Origin: Monodelphis domestica
Lineage: Eukaryota; Chordata; Mammalia; Didelphimorphia; Didelphidae
Assembly (NCBI RefSeq): GCF_027887165.1
Contig: NC_077229.1
Location: 111,539,520-111,603,519, forward strand
Length of the DNA stretch: 64,000 nt
Reading direction: 5' to 3'
In this document: one piece after another, positions 12,191 to 23,465 of the stretch
Layout: the number at the start of each line of letters is the position of its first letter
Position numbering within the stretch: the stretch's first letter is position 1
Program-made: the position numbers and the translations under genes
Notes under the pieces: generated by a model
The model's input: the letters and a program-made list of their open reading frames with translations, nothing else
Databases searched by the model: none
Told to the model about the DNA's origin: nothing

Positions 12191-12329
12191 AAAACCAATT
12201 TGTGCCTTAATGGTCATGTTTAAAGCTCTGTGTCTACAAACAACTTTGAACGAGTTAGAAACCCTGATCAACACACTGACCAACCACAATTCCAAACGAC
12301 CTGTTACAATTTATCCTACCCTGGTCCAG

Positions 12330-12510
12330 AAAAGTGATACACTCTATCAGATAGATGCAGATTGAGACATTTTTGGAAGGGACATGGCTAACGTGGAAAT
12401 GTTTTAACTGACTACACATATTTGTAATGGTTTATTTTTGGTTTTCCTAGCTTTCCTAAGAAGAGAAGGGGGAGGAAGAGAATAAAGACCTGAAAATAAA
12501 ATTGAGTTGA
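12330..12510 (+). mobile_element. L1 3' end fragment
   Basis: GACATGGCTAACGTGG followed by ACTACACATATTTGTAATGG is a typical marsupial L1 3' region, ending in A-rich sequence around 12480-12510. The 12200-12330 part upstream is unclassified. Confidence 0.5.
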
Positions 12511-12609
12511 ACTTTCAGGAGTCAATGAGTAAACTAATAACCTATATTTCTTCAGCACATTGCATATATTATCTTATTTGATAACGTGAAATATTTTCCC
12601 TTGGTGTAA

Positions 12610-12889
12610 AGTGTGGGCCTGCCAACTGGTCCTGCCACAAATTAGCATTATCTAATCTCCACTCTGCCCTCACTGCAGCCCGGTGTCTGATCATTCCCGG
12701 CTTCCCTAAACCCAATTCATTATCCCTTTCTCTTCAGCTGCTATTCAAACGTTCTTATGTCTAAGCCTCCCTTTGTACCTGCTCTTCTTTCTCAGCTAAG
12801 GACATCACCTTGTATTTCAGTGAAAAAACAGAGCTTTTGGTAAGTCCTCCCAGTTCTCCACTCTTCATTATAATCCCTTAGAAATCTTT
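12610..12889 (+). mobile_element. L2-type LINE fragment, sense
   Basis: Pyrimidine-rich L2 ORF2 sequence is present, including a TTTCAGTGAAAAAACAGAG segment. It appears to be the upstream piece of the L2 that continues at 13570 and 14160. Confidence 0.45.
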
Positions 12890-13270
12890 CTTTCAATTCA
12901 ATCAGTATATTATACAAAGAACATCTATGGAGGGCCTGATCTGTGCCAGGCTTTGAGCTACGTCCCTGCCTTCTAGGAGTTTACAATCGAAAGGGGGAGA
13001 TGATACACAAAAAGGAGGCAAGAAAACCAGAATGAGATGAGGAATGGGGGTGCCCACCCAAAGTGGGAGCATCTGGTTCTGTGGAGTTTGACCCTGGAGG
13101 AACAGTAGATGCAGAGTGGAATGAGATGAGAGTCGTTTCTGCCTTCTAGAAAGGAAATTATTGAGAAAAGCCTGTGACGGTGCCTTCCCACCCTCCAGGC
13201 AGAGGGAAGAGGAGGCTGAAGGAGAGGCTGTCAATCAGAGTTTGAGTTAGCAGCAGGGTGGTGAGTTTAG
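12890..13270 (-). mobile_element. L2/L3-type LINE 3' end, antisense
   Basis: The plus strand reads GTGCCAGGCTTTGAGC, then CCTTCTAGGAGTTTACAATC, then purine-rich sequence. This is the reverse of an L2/L3 3' end. Confidence 0.5.
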
Positions 13271-13407
13271 AAGTAAAGAGTCTGTCTTAGGAGGGCATCT
13301 TGCTTGAAACCAGGCAGGGCTGGAGATGCAATATGGAGCCAGCACCTCCTGCTTTACTTTAGTCTCAGTTGAAGAAATTGCCTTTCCTTATGGCTTTGAT
13401 CCATTTC

Positions 13408-13569
13408 TTTTTTTCTTTTTTTAATCTTACCTTCTGCCTTAGAATCAATACTCTACTCGTAAGGGCTTGGCAATGGAAGTTAAGTGACTTGTCCAGGGTC
13501 ACCCAGCTAGGAATCATCTGAGGCCAGATTGGAATCCAGGATCTCCATCTACTGAACCACCCAACTGCC
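13408..13569 (-). mobile_element. tRNA-headed SINE, RTE-type 3' end
   Basis: The plus strand begins with a T-run and CTTACCTTCTGCCTTAG and ends CCACCCAACTGCC. That is the reverse of the GGCAGCTGGGTGGCTCAG... GGAAGGTAAGGGTTT family found at 34458, 42224 and 62139. Confidence 0.8.
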
Positions 13570-13920
13570 GTGATCCCATTCCCTTCTAACTTCTCCAGCA
13601 AATCATCATTACTACCATTCCTATTGCCCCATCTTCAATCTCATCCCATCTACTGCCCCCCTCTCTCTTATCTCTATCTCCTCTAAATTGCTTGAGAAAT
13701 CTATTTATGTGTTCTGCCCTCCTTTCTCCCATTACTTATTTCTAAACCCTTTATATTCTGGCTTCCAACCTCACCATCTAAGTGAAACTGCTTTCTCCAA
13801 AGTTACCAGTGACCTCCACAAGGATGTGAGAGGGATTTTCAACAGGCTGATCAGCCATGGGCCCGTGGTCTTTATTTTTGCATCCTTTAACTCCTTTATT
13901 TCTAAAGATCATTATTAAAT
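13570..13920 (+). mobile_element. L2-type LINE ORF2 fragment
   Basis: L2 ORF2 landmarks on the sense strand include ACTGCTTTCTCCAAAGTTAC followed by CAGTGACCTCC. The piece is collinear with the fragments at 12610 and 14160, so one L2 was probably split by later insertions. Confidence 0.65.
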
Positions 13921-13964
13921 TGCTTAAAATATAATATTATTATTGAGATTTAATTTTAAATTTT

Positions 13965-14065
13965 ACAGCACCCTTCTCATAGGGTTTGATGTGAGGCTCA
14001 AAGAGATGCTTAGCACAGGACTCAGAGCAAGAGCTTAATAAATACTTATTCTCTCCTTAATTACC
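13965..14065 (+). mobile_element. MIR-like SINE 3' part
   Basis: GATGTGAGGCTCAAAGAGAT followed by GCTTAATAAATACTTATT resembles the MIR 3' end. Confidence 0.5.
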
Positions 14066-14159
14066 AGATTTTTAAAAATTGATATCATCTATTTTTCCAT
14101 CATCTAATTTCCTCCCAGTATTCTTCCTTTCCTCGCTCAGAAATCCATCCATCCAACAA

Positions 14160-15075
14160 ATAATTGTTTTTTAATTGCCAAATCTAATGGCCTTTTCTCA
14201 AGCTTATGTTCTCTTTGATCTCTCTACAGGTATGGAAAGCACTGATCATTTTCCATCTACTCTCTCCTCTTTCAGTTCTTGGGATACTACTCTCTCCTGG
14301 TTCTCTTCCTACATGTCTGACCAATATTTCACTGTGCCATAGGAGCCAGCCATGTAGGGGAGGCCAGATCTTCATCCAGGTCAGCCCACTAACCATGGGG
14401 GTCCTCTGTGGCCCTTTCCTGGGCCCCTCTTCTTTCTCTGATTTCACTTGGTGATTTCATCAGAACCCTTGAGTTCATTTATATATGCAGTTAACTCTCA
14501 GATCTCTTTAACCAGTCCTACTTTCCCACTGAAGTAGATTCACTCATTCACTTGGAGATCTCATAGTGGATGCCTTTGTAGACATTTCCAACAGAACTCA
14601 TCCAAAGCAGAACTCATAATTTTTCCTCCCAAACTCTCCCTGCTCCCCTTACAAATTTCCCTTTCACCTTTGAGGACACCACCACCCTCCCAGTCACCCA
14701 GGTCGGAAAGTTCAGTTTCATGCTCTATTTCTCACTGTCATTCACCCTATATTGCCGAAGCTTGTGTCTTCTGCCTTCACAACATCTCTCACATGTCTGC
14801 TTCTCTCCATCTATAAAACCACACCTCAGGATTGGGTCTTTATCACCTCTTACTTGGATTGCTGCAATTGGCTTTCCAACTGGCTTCTCAGCCTAGAACT
14901 GCCATTTATTCCCCAATGTCCCACTCACTTTATCCCTGGTCACTTTAAACCAAAATACTCCACCTTGACCACCTCTACTCTAGCGGTAATCCTTCTAAGT
15001 ACCCTGAAAGTAGTTGTTTTTATTTTCATATCCCGGGAATTAGCAGTGCTTGGCACATAGTAAGTGCTTTGTCAT
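14160..15075 (+). mobile_element. L2-type LINE ORF2 fragment
   Basis: This is the clearest L2 in the window: AATCTAATGGCCTTTTCTCA, ACTCTCTCCTGGTTCTC, TTTCCTGGGCCC, TACTTGGATTGCTGCAATTG and ACTCATAATTTTTCC, all in L2 ORF2 order. Many frame breaks make it an old copy. A MIR-like AGTGCTTGGCACATAGTAAG tail is at the end. Confidence 0.8.
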
Positions 15076-15229
15076 TCATTCATGCATTCATGGGCCCACT
15101 TCGCAGATCCATTCAGTGCACTTTTTAGATATTCCACTGCTAAGTTTTTGGGGGGAAGCAGAGGAAGCTTTTGTGTCTGCAGAGGCCTCCCTCTTTTAGG
15201 ATGACTCATAGCCAGCAGAGTTGGTACAG

Positions 15230-15470
15230 GGAGTGGGGTTCAGTGGCTAGCGTGAACTGGACTTGGAATCAGGAGGACTTAGCTTTAAACTTTGCCCCTG
15301 TCACTTAACCCTAGACAAATAACCTCTCTTCACCTCAGTTTCTTCATCTGTGAAATAAGGAAGACAATAACTACCTCTCCTTAGAAGGGCACTAAATTAG
15401 GGCTCAAATGAGATAATGGGTACCAAGTGTTTTACAAACTTTAAAGTAGTATATAATTATGGGAAATGTA
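15230..15470 (+). mobile_element. MIR SINE
   Basis: GACTTGGAATCAGGAGGAC, CACCTCAGTTTCTTCATC, ATGAGATAATGGGTACC and a 3' part ending TTTACAAACTTTAAAG give a near full-length MIR. Confidence 0.8.
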
Positions 15471-16129
15471 AAAAGCTCTTACTTTTGACCCCGAAATCTG
15501 TACCCAGAGGTATTTCAAAGAATGAACAAGTGTATTAGAAAGAAAAGCAGCAGCTTGGGACCGGAAGGGGCAAAGCTAGAAGGGACCTGGCTCTAGGTCT
15601 GTGGCTGCCCCTTCTGGAGCCCCACAGAAAGCCATCGAGCCTGTTAGGGTGTGGGTTTTGAGTAGGGACGCAGCACCCCCTGCTGTCCAACCTGAGAGCT
15701 CTCCAGCTTGACCCATCAATAGAGGTCCTATGGAATAGCTGGGTCAACCTTTGTTTTACAGAGAGGAAGACTGAGGTCCAGACTTAACCTAGGAAATAGC
15801 AGAGCTGAACTGGAAATTGAGGTCTTCAAGAAGCAAAGCTAGCTGAGTACTTGCTGGGTGGAGTGTCATGGGGCCATCTTTCAGTATGGCTTGGATTAGG
15901 TGCTTGCTGAGGATCTCTTTCAATTGAATTTCCATGATTCTTGCAAATTTAAGGAGCTCATGGTCAAGTATGTGTGGCAGTACACGTACTGTACAGAGGA
16001 TCCTTGGATGTCCCTTATAGTTTGGGAATACTGTACAAGGACTCATCCTCCCACTGGGGTAGTTTTATTCCCATCTTAGAGAGTCTATAAATTGCCTAGC
16101 CTGACTCTCTTGGCTCATTTCCCCCTAAA
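15471..16129. other. Spacer without recognised gene
   Basis: A short antisense MIR core is visible at about 15745-15815 (TTTTACAGAGAGGAAGACTG). The rest (15480-15740, 15860-16060) is unique-looking with no motif I recognise. Confidence 0.4.
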
Positions 16130-16260
16130 ATTTCACACCAGTCCTATGAGAAAAGTGCTATTATGATCACCATTTCATAGTTGGGGAAACCGAGGCAGAG
16201 AAATTAAGTGACACCTGCCCAGTAACACAGTTAAAATGTGTCTGAGACCAGATTTTTTTC
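16130..16260 (-). mobile_element. MIR SINE fragment
   Basis: The antisense core reads CATTTCATAGTTGGGGAAAC, then TTAAGTGACACCTGCCC. Confidence 0.65.
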
Positions 16261-17239
16261 CCTAAAATCATCAAAGCCCCCAGACCTGCCAGCCTCAAGC
16301 TAAGAGAGGGAGAAGTGGTTCCAGTTCTTTCACAAAGAGATCCTCAGGTTTAGTCTAGTGGGAGTTTGTAGGTGAGGGCCTGAGACTTTAGCCCTGCCCT
16401 CTCCTGGTCCCCCAATATCAGTAAGGGGAGGAACAAATGGATGTTGAGAATGGAAGCCCCAGCATCTTTCAGTTAGACGTAAGGGCAAAAGAACAGAGCA
16501 GCGTGCCCAGACTTTATAAGGGATGAGCTCCCTACAGAGCTGAAGCCCAGGCTCCCCTCCCCCTCCCCCTTAAATAGCACAGAGCCCAGCATAATCCTGT
16601 GGAGACATTCCACTGAAAGTCACTTTCCAAATTGATATAAATCCATTAAAGAATGCAGGGCATATTCTTTCAGCCAGATCACAATCCACCTAATTGTTCT
16701 AGCATCTAGCTCAAATCTCCCCATCTTTCCCATAAGAATTACATGCCAAATACTTAACTAAGATCTAGGTAAACTACGTTGATTACATTCTCCTGTTCCA
16801 CAAGGCTAGATACTATATAGGGAAAAAAGTCAATGAGGCTTAGTTCCATGAGCCCAGATGCCAGAGGGCAGAACCAAGAACAAGGGGTAGAAGTTACTGA
16901 GAAGCAAAGAGAGGAATACCACCAGGGCCAGAACACTAGACCAAAGGTTCTTTAACTATGAATCCAACAGAGGTTTCCAGCTTATGTGTGGTTACTGAGT
17001 GGCAATCCTATAAGCATGTTGATCCAATCTAAACTCGGCTTATGGACTTGGAGAGTTCGGACCACAGAGCAGCCACTCAGCCTAGATCAAACCATTTTGT
17101 GAGATTAAAGGTTTCTAGCATAAGTTGTTTCTGAGATCTTGGAATAACAGAATACACTCAATACCTCAAGAATGTGGCACTAGACCAGTCCCAACTTTTC
17201 CTCCGAAAGTGTGTAGACCCTGACCCTACCATCAAACCT
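16261..17239. other. Spacer without recognised gene
   Basis: About 16690-16830 (TCTAGGTAAACTACGTTGAT, TACATTCTCCTG) resembles an old dispersed repeat I cannot name. Nothing else is recognised. Confidence 0.35.
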
Positions 17240-18780
17240 CAAGAATAAGCAAATATTGAATACAGGAAGAATAAGCAAAGAAAAATCCTATATATATGGT
17301 TACTAGGACAATTGAAACAAAAACTAAGAAGAGAATGTCTCCAAAGTATCTAAAAAACAAAAGCTCAAAGAAAAACACTGCTTGGGCATAAATTCAATTA
17401 GAATTCCCGAAAGAGCTTCAATCTTTCAGGTATGGTTTTTTTTTTTTTACTTTTACCTTCTGTCTTAGCATCAACACTAAGGATAAGTTCCAAGGCAGAA
17501 GAGTAGTTAGGGATAAGCATTTGGCGGTAAGTGACTTGCCCAGCATCACATAGATAGGAAGTATCTTAGGCCACATTTGAACCCTGGACCTCTTATCTCT
17601 AGGCTTGACTCTCTATCCACTGAACCACCTAGCTGCTCCAATGGGATAAGACTTTTACAAATACTTTAACAGGTTTTTAAAAATGGAATGAGTTTAAGAA
17701 GAAATGATTTAGAAAGAAATGAGAACTATGGAAGAAGGAATTGGAAAGGGAATTAAAAGGTTTGACATGAGGTACAAAAACTTGCCTTAGCAATACATTT
17801 CCTTCAAATAAAGTAGATCAAATAGAAACTACTGCCTTCTTGAGACAAAAATAAAGCCAAAAGTCTGAAAAAAATAGAAGAAAATCAAAGACTGCTCATA
17901 GCATAAATAGCTAACCTGGAAAACAGATCAAGGAGAACAAATTTGAGAACCACTGGACTAGCTGAATGTCATAACCAAATAAAACAAAGTGGAACTTAGA
18001 CATCATGTTTCAAGAAATCATAAAAATATCTAACCAGATCTGTTCGAACCAGAGGGCAACATAGAAAAAGAAAGAATCTACTGATCACTTCCTGAAAAAA
18101 ATACCCAAAATGAACATTTTCAGGAACATTAGAGTTAAAATCCAAAATAATTCAAGCAGCCAGAAAGAAAGAATGCAAGTTCTGAGAAACCACAATAAGT
18201 ATCACACATAATTGACCAGTCACTGCCATAAAGGAGCAGAGAGCTTGGAACATAAAATTCCAGATGGCAAAGGTTTATGATGATGAATAAATCCCCAACA
18301 AAAACAAGTATAATCTTCTTGGGTGAGGATGAAAAAAGAATTTTTAATGAGATAGAGAATTTCCAAGCATTCCTGATAAAAAGACCAGAACTATGTGGAA
18401 ATTTTGAAAAGAAAAGAAAGAAGTCAATAGAAACATAAAAAGCTCTTTTTGTAGTGACAAAGAATTGGAAATCTAGGGGGTGCTTATCAATTAAGGAATA
18501 GCTGAGCATGTTATGGTATATGAATATGATGAAATACTATTATGCTGTAACAAGAATAAAAGGGACAAGGAAAGAATAAAGAGTATGATTTTTGATACCT
18601 ATGAAGACAAATAATAGGGTACAGAGTGAACAAAACTAGAGAACAATTTATACATAGACAACAATGTTGTAAGTCACACAACTTTGAAAGGCTTGGCAAC
18701 TCTAACCAGCATAATGGCGTACCACGATTCCAGAGGACTAATGATGAAATGTACTCTCTACCTCCTGATAGAGTCAAAAG
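17240..18780 (+). mobile_element. L1-related LINE with ORF1 region joined to the 3' end (HAL1-like layout)
   Basis: 17240-17420 and 17641-18430 match the marsupial L1 ORF1 region as I recall it: GAAAGAATCTACTGATCACT, CAAGCAGCCAGAAAGAAAG, CTTGGAACATAAAATTCCAG and TTCCAAGCATTCCTGATAAA. At about 18435 it passes straight to the ORF2 C-terminal end (GACAAAGAATTGGAAAT, then GAAATACTATTATGCTG), with nearly all of ORF2 absent. A SINE (17429-17640) is inserted. It is heavily broken in frame. Confidence 0.6.
17429..17640 (-). mobile_element. tRNA-headed SINE, RTE-type 3' end
   Basis: The plus strand reads T-run, CTTTTACCTTCTGTCTTAG, AAGTGACTTGCCCAGC and ends CCACCTAGCTGCTCC. It is inserted within the L1 ORF1 relic. 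Confidence 0.85.
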
Positions 18781-18945
18781 ATTCTAGAGTATAAGATGGA
18801 AAAACTCAGATGCAAAATGAGGCTTGGGGTCATTAAAGGAGCTCTTTAATTTCCTAAAAACAATGCAACCCACTCTCATCCTGTTCAGTATCAGGTCCAA
18901 TTCATCACCCATTTGAACTATCTGTCCCAGGTAAAGGCACATTTG

Positions 18946-19047
18946 TTGTTAAGTCATTTTCAATCATATCTAACTTTTCCTGACTTCAATTGGGGCCTCT
19001 GTCTCTGTGTCTCTCTGTCTCTCTGTCTCCCTGTCTGTCTCTCTCAG
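18946..19047 (-). mobile_element. SINE tail fragment with (CTCTGT)n expansion
   Basis: TGTTGTTAAGTCATTTTCAA followed by TCATATCTAAC is the antisense RTE-type tail of a MAR1-like SINE. From 18999 it becomes a degenerate CTCTGT microsatellite. Confidence 0.6.
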
Positions 19048-19089
19048 CTTAGGCTGGACATATAAGAAGCTGTTTGAAAAAGAAGATAG

Positions 19090-19860
19090 ACTATGTCCAA
19101 AACCAAACTCAGCCTTTTTGTTCCCAATCTGCCCTCCTCCTGACTTCACTATTTCTGTTAATATTACCACTAGGTACCTATGCTTCCAAATCTTAGATTC
19201 ATCTTTGACTCTTTCTGCTCCCTCTCCCCCAATATCTAGTCAGTTGTCAAATCCTGCTAATTATTCAGTATCCTTCCTCATCTCACTGCTATCACTCTGA
19301 TTTAGGTCCTCATTACCATTTACCACAATTATCCTAATGGTTGCCCACATGGGAAATGTCTACTTGCTATAGTAGCTAGCCTCTAAGACTTCCTTTTTCC
19401 AAACCATTCTTCATATCTCTCTGCTCAGGGAATCTTACTTCATAGCTCTAATTCTTTCCATTCTTTATTCAAAAACTTTCAGTAGTTTTGTCTTGCCTAC
19501 TGAATAGGTTAATATTCTTTGTTTTGACATTCAATGCTCCCCAGAACCCAGCTCACTCCAGACTTGCTTCACACTGTTCCCCTGCATGTACTTCCTATTC
19601 CAAAACAAAATACTGGCACTCCCTTCTATTCCTTGAGTGGATATATTGATAGACCACGCTCTACCAGAAATCCCTTAAAATTTATTGCTTCTTTCATAGC
19701 CCAAATTATAAATCATTTACATTATGATCCCCATATCTAAAAGCCATCTCTCCTTCCTCAATTGTCTTATAGCATTCTGCCTGGATTTTTCTTAACCCTT
19801 CTCATATTCTCACTTATTTCATAGTTATTAATATTTACTCCATATCAGGTCCAGGAATCC
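19090..19860 (+). mobile_element. L2-type LINE fragment, sense
   Basis: L2 3'-half landmarks are in order: TTAGATTCATCTTTGACTC, then CAGTTGTCAAATCCTGC, TTCAGTAGTTTTGTCTTGCC, and TTTCATAGCCCAAAT before a LINE 3' end. Confidence 0.65.
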
Positions 19861-20310
19861 ACTGGGAATCCACTCACTTTGATAAGGTAGGTTCCCCAAG
19901 AGCATGACTAGCCACTGCTCCTCCTCCAGGTTCTGGGGTATCCTAGTGCCCTCAATCCAAGATCCCATTCTGGGATGTTCTCATCTCAAAATCAGTTGCT
20001 TATTATAATCAGCATCTCTTTTGTATGTATTCCATTATATACCTCCATATACACTATGTACTCCAATGAATAGTGCTCTAGTTTTATTTAGCCAATCAAC
20101 ACCAATTAGTTTTCACAAAGGAATATTTACTGAGAAGATATAGCAAGACCAAAAATACAAACCATTCCCCCCAAGACCTGGATACATACATTTCCCATGT
20201 GACCTTGGTCAGTAGGGAGTAGATGCTACCTTTGTCCCACCAAGTTAACTTCTGAATTTGGTACAGCTGCTTGCTAGTCACATTGCTCCTTTTTCATTCC
20301 CTTTGGTCTA
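19861..20310. other. Spacer without recognised feature
   Basis: I see no gene, repeat family or tandem structure here. It is moderately AT-rich. Confidence 0.4.
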
Positions 20311-20570
20311 CTTCTTCTGTTGTTGTTTGGTTGTTTTCAGTCAAATTTGACTCTTGATGACCCTGTTTGAAATGTTCTTGGCAAAGATATTGGAATGGTT
20401 TGCCATTTCCTTCTTCCACTCACTTTATAGATGAAGAACCAGAGGAAAACAGGGTTAAGTGACTTGCCCAGGGTCATTTAGTTTGTAAATGCAGGATGTC
20501 AAATTTGAACTCCTTCCTGACTCCAGTCCCTGGGCACTCCATCCATTGTACCACCTCGTTGCCCTCCCAA
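20311..20570 (-). mobile_element. tRNA-headed SINE with RTE/BovB-type tail (MAR1-like), near full length
   Basis: The plus strand opens TTCTGTTGTTGTTTGG (tail), has CCATTTCCTTCTTCCACTC and TTAAGTGACTTGCCCAGGG, and ends CCACCTCGTTGCCC (head). Both ends are present. Confidence 0.85.
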
Positions 20571-20579
20571 ACCCTACCC

Positions 20580-21591
20580 CATAGACAGAAATAGTCGATT
20601 AGTCAAGACAAACATGGCATCCATTTATGTTGTAATGTGGGCAAGAGACATTCTTCATCCTCTCAATCTTTCCTGTGTAGGTGATCAGGACAAATTTTTC
20701 TGAGTAGGTCATGGATCTTTTTTAGGACCCTGAAATTTTCCAGGGCTTGATGCAATTAATATAATTCCTACAGGACCTCACTATTCACAGGGAAATCCCT
20801 CTTCAATTTGGATCTGCACTGAATTTCCCTTCATAGTGGCAAACCTATCTGGTGAGCACATATTTCCTTGTTTTATGCCTTGCCTACTATTTATGAGCAG
20901 TGGATTTGTAAACAAGGTTACTTCTGTTCTATCTTTCAGGGAATCTTGAATGATATTAGTGAATGGCTAGAGGACAGCTTGTAAGAAAGCCTTCAGAGAA
21001 ATGCTTTTCTGTACTGAATCAAATACCTTTTCTTACTCAATAAATTATAAGAACATGGAATACTTTTATTATCTAAGTGTTCCAGCTCATCTTTTGATGG
21101 CAATGACATAGTCCATTGTAATTTATCAACTGTGAAAGCCTATTTGTATACTGTCCAGATCTAATCAAGGACGACCTTTCGTATAAATGGGAAAGTAAGA
21201 ATATAGCTCACTAGGTCATGATCTCTCATCCACCTTATTTCATTATTAATAAGGTTGAAGATTTTCCCCATGCCTTTGATACCTTTCTGTCCTTTTGATA
21301 ACCTGTGAAATAGTCTTTCAATACCTTTATAATTGGGTTGCCTACAAAGTGGATTTCCTTTATGTATAACTGGTATAGTCTGATCTCCTTTTCTCATCTT
21401 TGTCTCCCCTGTTAAAATGTAAGTTCTTGAAGATAATTTTTTTTAATTTTTGTCTCTGTTGCCTTAGTGTCTAGCACAAGTGTTTGGGACTAGCCACTTA
21501 GTTGATATTTATTAATTGCTTGGTAGTTCCATTTCTGTCTCTTCTATAAGCATATTGAGACAATGGTATCTAATGGTATTGGTTATACTGT
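20580..21591 (-). mobile_element. RTE LINE, reverse-transcriptase part
   Basis: On the minus strand a broken RTE/BovB-like pol can be read. A stretch near 21020 gives FDSV..KAFL as in the RTE RT, a GDP/GNP-type IPVIHKGNP lies near 21370, and a IVLIA-like segment near 20750 follows. Multiple stops and a missing stretch show an old copy. A sense L2 3' end (about 21410-21518, GTAAGTTCTTGAAGAT) is embedded. The ERV begins at 21592 and the RTE resumes beyond it at 27148. Confidence 0.65.
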
Positions 21592-22210
21592 TGTAATATT
21601 TATTGGGAAGGGAAATGGGAATTGGAAAACAGGAGGATAATTGGGGAATAATGGGAGGTTTGTATAGGGGTAAGGAGGAGTTAAAGGGAGAGAGGGAACA
21701 CTGCTTGGTGAGGCAAGGGAGGGAGATGCCCCCTGCTGAGAGGAAACAGCAGGGGTCCAAAGAGGTCTGTTTGTCTTTGAATGACTGAAACTGAAGTTCA
21801 GCTCCCTCTATGACCAGAAAAGATGGTCCACTTATCTGACTGCGAATTCAAATAACATAAAGTTTAATAACTAGTTGGGATTAGAGTTTTTCTCAGCTTC
21901 AGACCTGAGGCCAGGCCCCAGAGGCTGGCGGAGAGTTTTTCCCACTCCCGTCTACTCTCGTTGTTCTAATTCAGAATCTTAGCAGTACACAGAAAGCAAA
22001 CAAGAACAATTCTAACCTTTAGAAGCCTGTGTCTTTGGGCTGAACCAAGAAGAGCATGCCACTCCAGACTGGGCTGAACAAGCTCCACTCTCCTCCAACC
22101 CCAGGACGCAAGACCTCTCCCGGTAGGAAGGAAGTGCTAGTCACAAGACCCAACTGCCACTCCCACGTGGCCCCTCCCACACAAACTGTTAGTTTAGTTT
22201 CCTTTCCACA
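21592..22210 (-). repeat. ERV 3' LTR
   Basis: It is bounded by TGTAATATTT and CCTTTCCACA on the plus strand and pairs with 26534-27147 along its full length at about 96 percent identity. Confidence 0.92.
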
Positions 22211-22914
22211 ATCGTCCCCTTTATTGTGTTGTGACCTTCCCAAGGTCACATATTTATATTATAGTTACCAATTTACTAAACCTACTCTAAGGATTCTTTG
22301 CAGGAAAGTAAGGGTAAGGTTAATTTTGGGGTTTTACATTAAATTCAGTACAAAATGTCTAACAAAACTATTACAAGAAATTGAATCTTAGTGCTAATAC
22401 TACTTACTCTAAGTTAACTAAAACTAATACCTTCTTTACAGAAATTTACATATAATACAACAATACACATTGTTCCACATCATGATGTCAGTCAAATAGA
22501 AATATCTACTGATCTTTCTATTTGCCCAAGACCCAATGGAACTAACTATATACATATTTACATTTTGCATAAATACGATTTCAGACCCTTATTTATATAA
22601 ACAAGGTCTCTCAATGTCAGTTTGTGATTTTGTGTTTTGTGTCTAATAGTGTTGTGTTGAATTACTACTTATCAAGTTTCTTCAGATTTCCACTTCTCAT
22701 GTTGACTGATGGATCTCTTCTTTCTTTCATGTTATGTAGTGATGCATGCTATTTCCCTGATATGTGAAATTACTTTTGTTTTATTATTTCAACATACTCA
22801 GTCTTACACATAAGTCTCGTTTTCCATCTGTCCTCTAATATAAACAAATTTACAAGTTCAAAGTCTTAGCTGTCCATTTCAGCTTTTCCTCTTTGTTTCT
22901 TGTCTCTAGCATCT

Positions 22915-23062
22915 TTTCTTGATGCTTTTCCTCTGGGCTGGTTTAAAATCTTTTCCTCTGGAATGCTTTTCCTCTGGGATGCTTTTCCTCTGGGATGCTT
23001 TTCCTCTGGGATGCTTTTCCTCTGGGTTGCTTTTCCTCTGGGTTGCTTTTCCTCTGGGCTGG
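22915..23062. repeat. 16-bp minisatellite inside the ERV
   Basis: About eight units of GCTTTTCCTCTGGGAT, with GAT, GTT and GCT variants, lie between the integrase part and the 3' LTR. Because 16 is not a multiple of three, all frames cycle through the same peptide pattern, which explains the short open frames here. Confidence 0.92.
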
Positions 23063-23163
23063 AAAGTTGTCTCGAACATTATGTGTCACTATTATTTCTT
23101 TGTGTTGTACTTTTTATGTTAATTAGTTTTTGTTTCCATTTCTCAGCCCTATCTGTTGTCTAA

Positions 23164-23465
23164 TTATCTTCGATGTCTGTTACAGTGGTGTTGAACTTTT
23201 TCTGGTTTCACGTGGGAACAGTGAAACCATGAGTCTTTCCCTGCAACTTTTATAGCTGTTGGGGTAGTAAGCAATACTTCATGTGGTACCGTCCATTTTA
23301 TGTCTGTAGCCAATTTTCTATTGAAATTTTTTAAGTATACTATGTCTCCTGGTTTGATGTTGTGCAAATTGTAATCCAGGAGTACTGTTTGTTGTACCAA
23401 GCCCATTTCATGCAATTCTGCTATTCTTGTATGTAAAGCTTGTATGTATTTTGTTAATTGACAGT
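23164..23465 (-). pseudogene. ERV fossil part: integrase C-terminal region
   Basis: The reading GDIVYLKNF..., WTVPHEVLLTTPTAIKV and HCSHVKP matches the gammaretroviral integrase C-terminal fold (GDTVWVRR..., GPYTVLLTTPTALKV, AAHVK). It is the best evidence for the gamma assignment. Confidence 0.85.
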
